Source: Onchidella celtica (Eukaryota > Mollusca > Gastropoda > Systellommatophora > Onchidiidae). Taken from it: a DNA stretch of 64,000 nt. Made by a program: the position numbers and the translations under genes. The DNA lies in assembly GCA_963931925.1 (NCBI GenBank), contig OZ007581.1, positions 17,106,450-17,170,449 on the forward strand, read 5' to 3'. Positions 34,124-43,682 of this stretch are shown here, piece by piece. The notes beneath the pieces are model-generated. The model was given only the letters and a program-made list of their open reading frames with translations, was not told the DNA's origin and made no database searches. Every line of letters begins with the position of its first letter. Positions within the stretch are counted from its first letter, which is position 1.

Positions 34124-34233
34124 GTATATAGGCCTACAGACAACATTGTTTACAGTGAGATTCTCCGCAACTGATGTGGTAAGTGATGTTTGTACCTTTT
34201 ATTATATGGCGCTAGCTCCTTTATAATATGATT

Positions 34234-35389
34234 CCAACATGGCTATTTACATCATATCATTTCTTCACTCCACTATACCTTTTTTTTCATCTTCTCAAAA
34301 ACAAAAAAACAACAACCAAAAAACACCACTACATTTTGTACTTAACTCACTCTTTTTCAGGAGATATTTGTGCGGCTTATTATACACTAAAATTTTTTTT
34401 TCAGTTCATATATTTGCGTCTTTTTTTTTTTTCATTATATGTGGTATTTCGTTATAGCTTTTTAGGTACTCAACTAACAAGTTTTTGTCACCGTGTCCGT
34501 TCGTAGAACGGGTATACTTGCTAGTATGTAGCCTATAATACGGCAATATGACAACTTTTTATGAACAGCATTTAATCTTTTTCTCCACGGATCTTCCAGG
34601 AGTGAACAAAACAGGGGCTGAATCTCCCTAGCCATCAAAGACCACAGTCATTTACAGCAAGATTATTTCATTTTTATCGACCAGAGATCTTTGTCCTGAT
34701 TGCACCAGTTAAACAAACGAAAAAGAAAAAAGCAAGATTATTCAAGGTAGCCTATACAATTTTCAATTTCTTTTTACCTTCACAATTCTCTCGGTTGTTT
34801 CCCTTATTCACACCTCCGCAAGCAATTTCCGGGGAAAAGTGAAATTGAAACTGAAGTTTCTCCAGCCGTCAACAGACTGTTTTGTGATAGCTGACAGCCA
34901 ACCGTTTTCCGCACATTATGTCACATGATATCAGCAAAGCAAAGCGGAAGAAAAATTGTGATAGCCCTGTCGTCTTTGCTGAAGTACTGCTTGTTGTTGT
35001 AAGTAAACCTGTTTGTTGCGTTTCTTTCGTTTAGATCTAGATCTAGATAGATCTAGATGATTATTAGATTAGTAACTGTACATCACAGTGACATGCTCTG
35101 TAAGTTTAATATTAACAAGGCTGACTTTTCTCATATACACTGTCACTGCCCTTGATCACAGAAGTTTAACCAGGTACAATGTACATGTACAGACCAGTCA
35201 GATCCTGTTTCGGTGCAGACTTGTCTGTTGGCTACGGTTTCAAGATTGAAAATTGAAATAAAAACAAAAATACAGAAAAACTTTATGCCCCTCTGTTTTG
35301 ACTACCCAGGGCGAATATTATATACATAAATTGTAACTAGCAAACTAAGTCATTGGTTCACAAAATTTCTATTTCGACCTTGTGTAGAT
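34234..35389. other. no gene recognised
   Basis: AT-rich with T runs, and an agatctagatctaga run near 35033-35055 similar to those at 7603 and 32788. Nothing else supported. Confidence 0.5.
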
Positions 35390-35846
35390 TGTCACGATCA
35401 CGTGCGTGAAGATGGTCACGACCACGTGTGTGATGAGTACCTAACTTATTTACCTTTCAAACCCAGCTAACAAGCCAAGCAAGCAGACCAGCGATCAACG
35501 GACACATGGAGTGAGATTTAAATTAAACGATATTTAATTATAAATGCATGACAAAACTTAAGTCCAAAACATTCAACTCATGATAATCACATACATAATC
35601 ACAAAAACAGAGATATTTCAAATTTACTCTTGGGGATCATGGCTATTCTCTATTCCCCGTTTCACATCTAGATCTAATCCCTCTGTCCATAAACTTAACT
35701 ACGTATACTTAATAGTCTCTGTCAACAGCTGCCCTCCTCGTTGATGCAGTTTCACGTCTCCAGAGTTCACACGATCCTTTCTAGATCTTTAACTTCGACG
35801 ATAAAAGGGGAAACAGACACCCCCTGGCTTCACACAAATAAGAACA

Positions 35847-36017
35847 CACAGTTCACACCCGCCATCGTAGATTACTTGCTCCTTGAGGGGTTCTCATCAT
35901 CCCGTCCTCAGGACTCTTCAACTTGCAAACACACAGCACACCGACGGTTCACACCCGCCATCGTAAATCACGAGCTCCTGAAGGGTTCCCGTCCTATCAT
36001 CAGGACTCCTCAACTTC
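35847..36017. repeat. two-copy tandem unit in solo LTR
   Basis: ttcacacccgccatcgtaga at 35851 recurs as ttcacacccgccatcgtaaa at 35949. Both continue through ctcctgaag/cttgagg, then caggactc and caactt. Confidence 0.85.
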
Positions 36018-36315
36018 TGGTCCCCATGGCACGACCTTCCACTTGTCGCCCGGACCGATAAATTCTTCTTATTGGGAAATACATGTGAACATCATGGATC
36101 CCTCACACACCTAACACTTCTGGTCCCCACTGGCACGACCTTCCACGTGTCGCCCGGACCGATAAATTCTGCGTCTTCCTTTAGGAATGAATAACTTGGG
36201 AACCTCATAGATTCCTCACATACATAACACCCCTGGTCCCCATGGCACGACCTTCCACCTGTCGCCCGGACCACTTCTCGCTGCGTCTTCCTTTAGGAAT
36301 GAATAACTTGGGAAC
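36016..36315. repeat. three-copy tandem unit in solo LTR
   Basis: ctggtccccatggcacgacc starts units near 36018, 36120 and 36233. Each has cacgaccttccac, tgtcgcccggacc and, in the last two, ctgcgtcttcctttaggaat. Period about 102-113 bases. Confidence 0.9.
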
Positions 36316-36384
36316 CACGTGTGTCGAGCTTCTCCTCTACTTATACTCCCGAGGCCTTTGCACACGCGACTAGTTTAAAGCGAG

Positions 36385-36599
36385 TCGTGTGTATCTATTC
36401 ACGCTCGTCAACAATGTTAAAAACCGTGTTTTCCCCTGCTAAGCTCACCCCCCTAGACTCGTGGCGCACAAGGCCACCGACCTTCCTCGTGATAGTAATC
36501 TTTCATGCTAGTCAACAACTTAAAAACTCCCCTTCTCCCCTACTAAGTTTACCCCCTCTATACTCGTGGCGTACAAGGTCATCAACCTTAATCGTGACA
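36385..36599. repeat. two-copy tandem unit at LTR end
   Basis: gtcaacaatgttaaaaaccg at 36408 parallels gtcaacaacttaaaaactcc at 36512. Both continue through actcgtggcg, acaaggcc/tcatc and an atcgtga or tcgtgat end. The final unit supplies the LTR terminus. Confidence 0.85.
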
Positions 36600-36680
36600 A
36601 GATCCACCTAGATCTAGAAACTAAATGGGCAGTGACATCATAAACTGGCAAACCTACAAATTTTAAATTTAAAAGCCCAC

Positions 36681-37883
36681 GCTTATTCGCAGACGTCTGC
36701 GCATAAGATCAGAATCTTATTAGCAGATGGATGTTTAGTTTTGTAATTTTTGTTTTTGGGAGAGATCCTTTAGATCACAATTCTGGATTGTTTTGTTGAA
36801 TAATTAGGCTCTTCACCCGGTAAGATGGCTTTTTTCGGAGTAATGCATGGCGTTTCTGCAGTAATGATGCACCAGGTTGTCTTTTTTTTTAAAGCGATAC
36901 TTATCGGTTATTGTGTCCTCGGTAGCATTAGAGAGACACTGCTTAGTAACGCTTTTACTCAGGTTCCCCGGTGGCATGCTAAGTAACTGGCCTGCTGAGT
37001 TGGTAAGGGGGGTTTGAATCTCTGCAAGAGGTGACTTTTTTTTTTTTTTAAACCTAATACTGCTCATTAATTAATATATATACTAATATTAGGAATCATT
37101 TTTTTCCCCAAGGATTTTGCAAAATCAGTGTCATGGGGAAACTGATCAAATAACGAAATTTTTAGTTCACATTGACTAAAAGAAATCATTTATCTAATTT
37201 ACATTTTTATTTCTAATTAGCAGGTGTACCATTCAATGAACTGGAATAAATGAAAAGGAATAAATAAAAGAAGTAATCTGCAGTAGACTACGGCAACTTA
37301 GATCTATCCTGTATTTACTGAAAATATATGGGGGTCTTCTGCTTCAGCTGTTTGTCATGTTTTTGTTTTATTACTTTTTTGTTTGCATGGAAGTTTAATT
37401 CATTTTTATTTGCTCTGTTTGACTTTCTCTGTGATTTGGCACCTGGTAAAATTGGCTAATGTCATCTTTTTAATAAAAAAAAATCTTTTTCATAATTTTA
37501 TACCTTGGAGCAAAGCAACAATGATCAGTGGGGGAAAAGCAGAAAAAAAATCGTCAGCTCTTGCGGAGATTGGAACCCCCCTTACCGACTCGACATGCGA
37601 GTTTACTTATTAGCATGCCGCCGGGGAAGCTGAGTAAAAGCCTTACTATGCAGCATTTCTCTAATGCTACCGAGGACACAACAACCAATAAGTATCTCTA
37701 AAAAAAGAACCTGGTGCTTCATAATCGTTAGAGACACTATGCATTACTCCGAATCGAGCCATCTTACTAAGTGAAGAGCCTCATTATTCAACAAAACAAG
37801 CTCTTCCCTAATAAAAATCACAAAACCAAAAATCCATCTGCGAATAAGATTCTGATCTTATTTGCAGATGTCTGCAAATAAGC
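36681..37883. mobile_element. foldback element with tRNA-like arms
   Basis: Arms 36681-37035 and 37553-37883 are long inverted repeats, broken by small indels, around a 517-base centre. Each end opens with nested palindromes (cttatt-gcagac / gtctgc- -ataag, then ataagatcagaatctta). The inner part of each arm contains a B-box-like word (ggtttgaatctc, and ggttccaatctc in reverse complement at right) after a gagt(t/c)ggtaaggggg run. No transposase. The termini lie near gcttatt, but no secure target duplication was found. Confidence 0.8.
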
Positions 37884-37927
37884 TTAGCCTTTGGTCTTTG
37901 GAGAAAATCCTTCATAATTATACAGGC

Positions 37928-38014
37928 TTGGCAATAGCATATGGTTAGCATCTTCACCTGTCAATTGGGTGACCGTGGTTCGATTCTCAGCCGGGTATTT
38001 AAAAAAAAAAAAAA
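37928..38014 (+). mobile_element. tRNA-Asp-like retropseudogene or SINE
   Basis: A tRNA-like stretch with A box (tagcatatgg), a CCTGTCA anticodon-loop word (GTC, as in tRNA-Asp) and B box (ggttcgattct, 37978-37988). It is followed by (A)14 at 38001-38014. The stems are imperfect and the acceptor ends do not pair well, so it is not a working tRNA gene. The A tail supports retroposition. Confidence 0.7.
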
Positions 38015-38353
38015 TTTTCACATCTTTTTTATTGGGAAAGAATCTGTTCAGTTTTTTTTTTTAATCCAACAATGATAAAATAGGAAATAAATCTGTTGTT
38101 TTTTGTTTTCTTTTTGTATTTAGTCAACACCAATACTGGCAGATCTATAAACTCGGGTCGATATTGTTGGCGGATAAACCTCCAGGTGGTATCCGCCAAT
38201 TATGTTCGTGGATAACGGCAGCTATCAAACAAATGTTGCATGACTCATTTCCAGTTTTTATTGATGAGTCAGTAGGACACTATTGCCATGCCAGACAAGG
38301 CCATTTCTTGGCATTGTCCAAAACTGAAAGTGAAAGTCATGGTGAAAAAATCA
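38015..38353. other. no gene recognised
   Basis: Mixed sequence with a small atgactcat / atgagtca inverted repeat near 38239-38274. Confidence 0.5.
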
Positions 38354-38521
38354 AATAAGATAAGATAAGATATGACTTTATTATCCTGTTTCCAGGAAAT
38401 TTGTTGTCACAGCATCAATAACAGTACAACAGCAAATACAATATCTAAGACCTACAAGTCTTTAACGTACACCACACATACGCACATTGCTCACACAACA
38501 TTACCAACAAGTAAGAACATT

Positions 38522-38592
<71 letters not shown>
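38522..38592. repeat. (CA)n microsatellite
   Basis: Two CA runs separated by atctc, in the 3' region of the LINE. Confidence 0.97.
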
Positions 38593-38595
<3 letters not shown>

Positions 38596-38618
38596 TAAGA
38601 ACAATCCATTAGGAAAAA

Positions 38619-39216
38619 CTAACAACAGCATATTACGTCAGGAAACACTGCTACTTCGAATTGCGGATGGCAAAAAAAATGGTCTATAGCGCTCTCTGTT
38701 TTTAAATACAGTATTCGTCCACTTCTTTGGGATCGGACTATCTGATGGAACAAGGGGTGGGAGCAATCATTTAGAACTGATTTTAGTTTCTGTTTGCACG
38801 AATGTACAAATAACTCATCAAAGTTCACGTATTCACTGTTAGTTAGATGGCAAGCTTTTTTGATAATAGAGTTGTTAATTTTGTTCTTGTCTTGCTCCTT
38901 TGCATTTCCTCCCCAGGCTGTAATACAAAATAGAATGATACTCTGGATAGTTGATTTATAAAACATCTGAATGAGTGTTTTATCTACATTAAATGATCTA
39001 AGTTTCCTCAAGAAATACATACGTTTGTTTGGCTTTGCGTGAACTGAGGTGGTATGAGCGTGCCAGTCGAGTTTGGAGTCAACATGGATTCCCAGATATT
39101 TATAAGACTCGACTCTATCAACATTTTGATTATAAATTTTAAGTGGTGGAAGTGATGTTACAGTTGTTCTGAAATATGAACTACCTTGAGCAGTACACTT
39201 ACAGTTCTTAATTATT
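38619..39216 (-). pseudogene. LINE reverse transcriptase, C-terminal end
   Basis: An uninterrupted frame of about 198 codons from near 39216 to the stop at 38619. It holds the block just after the palm, YKYLGIHVDSKLDWHAHT, then the thumb-like FYKSTIQSIILFCITAWGG. These are normal for the region after the YADD motif in jockey/CR1-like reverse transcriptases. The catalytic motifs and the endonuclease are missing through 5' truncation. The normal protein copies element RNA at the target site. The remaining frame is intact, so the insertion is not very old. Confidence 0.75.
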
Positions 39217-39221
39217 AGTTC

Positions 39222-40462
39222 AAGTTCAAGTTTAGTTTATTATAGGCCTGGTGGCCAATTCAAAAACACACAAGAATCATGTGAACAATCTTAGAAAACA
39301 TTAAACAAACAAACAAACAGACAAAATGCATGATCGTTCACTCTCTCCGCTTCCTGCAGCATTTATACACTTACTTATTGTAGTATACAGTCAAATACAG
39401 CTTGTAATTGCCAGCAACAGTCATCATTTTCAATCCCCCTCCCCCCCCCCCCCCCACCCTACATAACCGATCTCTCCACACCTTTATCTGTTGTAAATTT
39501 ACTACAATTGAAAATATCACTATAATTTATTCTTTCTTTCGAAGGTGAATTTAGTTTTCAGACCGCCAGGAGAAGTCACAAAGCGACATTATTGTATTCG
39601 TTTAGAACATTATGGCAAAACAGTGCAAACGAATGTAGTTCTCTATCGTGCATCGACGACAGAAAATGTATAAGCTTAAACATGCTTGGTCTAACAAGTA
39701 GCCAAGACGGTAAAAACTGTTTCCTTATATCTTTGAATTTTTTGCAAGTTAATAACACGTGAAATTCGTCCTCCAATTCATTACAGGTCTCACATAATCT
39801 CATAACATACTCCAGTTTAGGCCTCTGCCACCTTCCCCTCTCCACCATAAAGTTGTGAGAGCCCAATCTTATCTTTGCTATGGCTATCCTTAAATGCTTC
39901 TGCTTTACTTCATGTAAGTAATTTTCTGAGTAAAATTCAACAGCTAAATGTCTATATAGCCGATTCTCACTTAAATGTTCTATGTCACTTCGACATGTTT
40001 GTTGAAAATTGTCACGTAGACGTTGTTCCAATTCAGATAAAAACAACGAAGTTTGATCAACCTTTTGACTTTCCCAGATGTATCCAAATCCAGATTTCTC
40101 CAGTATTTTCTTTGTCAGTGAAGCCCAGTTAATTGTACTTGTGTAGTTTTCTGTGGCTGATAATAATCTGCTATAAACTTTTTTAACGGTACTATTGTCG
40201 TCTAAGCCTAATATTTTAACCCAGAATTTCAATAGTCTAACCTGACGGTCAATTTTTAGAGGGTAAACTCCCAATTCAAAATATATAAAAGCATTTGGGG
40301 TTGTTTTTCTTACACCTAGAATAGACTTCAGAAATGTGAGGTGGACTCGCTCAATGGGCCAAGCTTCAGCAAATCCCCAGATTTCACAAGCATATAAAAG
40401 TATAGGCTTTATTAATGTATTGAATAGTCGTAAACTGTCACAAAGCGCAGGTGCAGACAATG
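39222..40462 (-). mobile_element. second 5'-truncated LINE
   Basis: A different LINE family in the same orientation. Its 3' end, on the minus strand, has AATAAACTAAACTTG followed by a short (AACTTG)n tail ending near 39222. A C18 run lies in the 3' region (39439-39456). The 5' break near 40450-40465 joins the repeat at 40463-42720. Confidence 0.7.
39576..40460 (-). pseudogene. LINE ORF2 C-terminal region
   Basis: About 295 codons, open throughout. LFNTLIKPILLYACEIWG near residue 20-37 is the block that follows the reverse-transcriptase palm. Residues 231-247 form a CX2CX7HX4C zinc-finger-like motif (CETCNELEDEFHVLLTC) typical of LINE ORF2 tails. The first 15-20 codons of the frame come from neighbouring DNA. 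The endonuclease and the catalytic palm are absent. No frameshift in what remains, implying a fairly recent insertion. Confidence 0.75.
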
Positions 40463-42720
40463 GTACTGCAAATGCGGTTTGCAACCTTGGGATGTTTCAG
40501 CCTATGAGGGACTACAACACACCAATGGAAACAAGTGCTTTACAGTTAAACACACAATAAGTTTATTGGGACACGTGGGATGGGGGCTTAATTAATGTTA
40601 GTAAAATAGTCTAAATAACCTGACTGAAGAGATGGACAAATATTTCATATAGATATTATGACTGTCGCGAATGCGGTTTATAGCAATCGACTGCAATTCA
40701 AGAGGAAAACACACACTCGACGAACACACTAACTTTCCTACTGGAATTAATTAACAACTCAAATGAATTAGTTTTGTCAGACCTGTAGGGCCACAATAAT
40801 GTATTGAGTTAGCTGCATAAGATAACATATATAAATGAAATGACCGTCAGGGTAACTGCAAAATGAGAATACAATTTTAGAATGGACTAAAAGGTCCTAG
40901 TACTGGATCAAATATAACTAATGACTTATAGGATATTTAATACAAATTATAGTCTTCGCTGTCTCAGCACACGCCAGCTCCATTGCAATGGCTCCTGTCA
41001 TATATTCTAATACTGGCACTGCCTGGCTGTGACTCTAGGAGCAGACTCTCATACTGCTGGTAACATCTGAATTCTGACATACAATTACAATGCATACCAT
41101 TTTTCCCTGGCCATCAAGAACCAGGGAATATCAAATAGAGCGTTGCATGGTGGACAAAGTCCGGGTAGCTATTAGCTGGAGCTCGTCATTTCTAGGCTCC
41201 TCATATAGATGTCTGCTCTATTGCGTCTCTGTTCCGATCTGGCTCGAAATTAGCCGACCACTCCGCAGTGGATACTTTTCTGCATGTGATCATGGACATA
41301 GGTATGGGCTGACTTTTATAATGTCTAGCCACCTGCAACTACCGTCCAAATCCCTAGATTTGATTGGTGCGGTCATTCGAGCTGAGCTCGCAGTATTAAT
41401 TTATTCTATTGTGTAAGTCGGTTACGGCCTTGCACTAAGACAGACAAGGTCGTCTTCTAAATAGGTTAATAACAATTAAATCCACAATCTTATTAACTTG
41501 ACTCAGCACAATTCGTGCTTTCACGAACCACTGAATGTCAACAGTCAATTACAACCACCTCACACCCTCTAACAATGCTATTGAATCACGAACTGGAGCT
41601 GCTCTGCCATCCCTGGTTTACCTACACATATTCCTTTTTAACCATCTACGGTTTTTATGTTAAAAAAAACACTCAAAACATGTTGCTCACTAAAACAGCT
41701 CAAGGACACTTCACTAGGTAGTTTTTAAAAAAAAACTCTGAATTCAACCCGTGGCCTAGCACGGCATTTATACACTTAACCTGCTCTTGACAATGACAAT
41801 GATCAAAAGTCAATGCGTGTAACAACATCTAAGCTAATAACCCTGAAAGAAAAGGTTTCTGATTAATACAATGGAATGACAATAAAATGGATTATTATAT
41901 GCTACACTAAAACACAGATAAAAAGGGAGTTGTATATCTCACCAGCTCTGCACTTAAAGAACGTTTCACACAGGATATATCCACACTCTTCCAAAATTAC
42001 TCTAACTAAAATGTTACTAAAACTTGTCCTATATCTTGAATCTGTAAACTTGACGATGATGGTCCGAAATCGAAGAATGTCTCGTCTCTTGAGGAACTGG
42101 ACTCCACAAAGATAATGTTCTCTTAAATATACTACCGGTTACACTGTCAATACTGTCCTGGGCACAGCTACAGGATACACTCAATTACAAATATGTCCTT
42201 ACTCCACATAAAAAGCACTGTTCACACCCACAAGATCACTACTAGTACTATATATAACTAATGTCCTGATAAGGCTCTGGTCACAGTCACAGTATACACA
42301 ACAGGATCGAAATGTCCTAACAATATGCACAGGATACTTTAAAACAGGTGGTTACTTTATGGTCTTGGCCTCTAGCCTTCCGGCTGTTCTGTACAATAAC
42401 AGACACGCCGGGTACAATGCTCTACACGCGGACAGAAGCCTGCCTGGTCACGCTGAGACTTACAGGTCTAACACTGCCACAAGAAGCGAGTACAACACTG
42501 GAAATTAATGAGTTCCTTAAGAACTTAAGATATGTGCAACATATGCACCGCGTACATGAGCTAACTTTACCTTTAAGCTTAGACTCACACGCCGCTCTAC
42601 CCGAGCTTATTTCATGCTTTGACAAAGCAAGAAATATAATAATATACTATGACTAAGACCTACGCGAACTTGAAAGTCATAAACGCTCTATATGCGAGCT
42701 AACTTAACACACCGTATAGG
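40463..42720. repeat. second copy of 13.7-14.9 kb repeat
   Basis: Non-coding. Blocks at 40705-41420 and 41500-41760 match, in order, those at 13680-14900. The left part on the minus strand has AATAAAC followed by ttattgtgtg and ends ...ccctca, like an LTR end. Likely a relic of the same LTR-element family; its limits on the right are not defined. Confidence 0.5.
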
Positions 42721-43244
42721 CTGTTTTTAAAAAATTTTTATACCCGCTCCTTTTGGATGGCGCCGCGAGGTTGATTAGTACTTTGCTGTTATCTGACAAT
42801 CTATGGTAACTTAGTATTGTTAGAATAAATGACCTTACCTTTCCTTAACAGGGTTATCTTTGGTTACAGGTATGGTAAATGGGTTAGTTTTTCATAACCT
42901 TCTTGATGGTTCGTCTGAAACTGGATAGACAGAAACTGGTAGATGGAGGGTGAGGAGGGAACGATAAATGTTAAATCCACGCATACACAAGACTGATTAA
43001 TATTAGTGTCCTATGCTATGTCCCCGGCCCATACAGGTCACGGGGCGGAGCAACCCACAAGCCCGTCAAATATTTTCTCGTCACCATCATTTAACACTAG
43101 CCAAAACACCGAATACTGCAAGAGGGCCTTTACTACGGTGACACTGTTACTGTTATACCTTACACCTATTCGGAGTGGTTAACTGAGTTAGTTGCTTGTA
43201 TGTAGTAGGAGATGTGCTGGCCTTTAGCTTTCTTGTACTGATTT
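42721..43244. other. no gene recognised
   Basis: Nothing supported between the repeat and the LINE 3' end. Confidence 0.5.
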
Positions 43245-43682
43245 ATGTTTTTATTGTCCCTCCCGAGTTATAGATGGTTCTCTGTCAGGGATCCCCCCCG
43301 ACGGTCAGACCTCACTCAACGGGGCTGCTCAGGGAAAACCCCCTCAACTAGGTCTCCCGGGACACTCCCTGGAGCAAACGCTCTCCCCTCTCCAGGCCAG
43401 GCAACGACCACAAAGGTAGTGGCCTGCCCCGAAGGTGGGAAAGGGGACAGCTGACCATACGGGAGGGGGCCCATCCTGAGACCCCATCTTTTTGTGTGTT
43501 GCGTTTTTCCTGCGTGTTATCCCGGCTGTGTCCTACCTGTTGTTGCAAAGTTACTTGTCGTTATCTGCGATGTCGCGTTATCTAGCCTCTTGCAGTGTGG
43601 ATATAATTCGCGATGCGCCAGGATCTAAATAGGGCCTTATCTGCAGTGATTAGTATCTGTGGAATACAAGTTCTTCCTTTCA
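43245..43682 (-). other. LINE 3' region, GC-rich
   Basis: Between 43290 and 43490 the base composition is clearly richer in G and C than the window. AATAAA on the minus strand lies near 43250, a plausible poly(A) signal. Confidence 0.5.

Larger units (their letters stand above)
32143..34233 (+). mobile_element. Helitron-derived element with inverted ends
   Basis: The sequences 32143-32169 and 34207-34233 are inverted repeats, 26 of 27 matching (aatcatattataa, t/a, ggagctagcgcca). They enclose 2.1 kb that carries a conserved leader (32188-32229), a tandem-repeat block (32816-33190), and an N-terminal fragment of a Helitron replication protein (33213-34123). The catalytic HUH nuclease and helicase parts are absent, so the element cannot move alone. 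Classical Helitrons lack inverted ends, while the Helitron2/Helentron group has short asymmetric ones; this favours the latter, which is inference. The word ctagctccattataatatga also occurs at 55018. Confidence 0.65.
35390..36599. mobile_element. solo LTR, about 1.21 kb
   Basis: Begins tgtcacgat and ends atcgtgaca, a perfect 9-bp inverted terminus of the TG...CA type. Identical 4-base flanks agat (35386-35389 and 36600-36603) mark a target duplication. Such TGTCACG termini are frequent in Ty3/gypsy LTRs. No second LTR or interior is nearby, so recombination has probably left a solo LTR. It is built largely of tandem duplications (listed separately). Orientation is uncertain. Confidence 0.7.
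38354..39216 (-). mobile_element. 5'-truncated LINE with (TTATC)n tail
   Basis: On the minus strand the element has the end of a reverse-transcriptase frame, a 265-base 3' region with a (TG)n tract, AATAAA, and a terminal (CTTAT)n run at 38354-38370. A pentanucleotide tail and 5' truncation are typical of CR1/Rex1/L2-group LINEs. The same tail starts again at the last bases of the window. Its 5' break at about 39216 abuts the tail of the next LINE. Confidence 0.75.
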
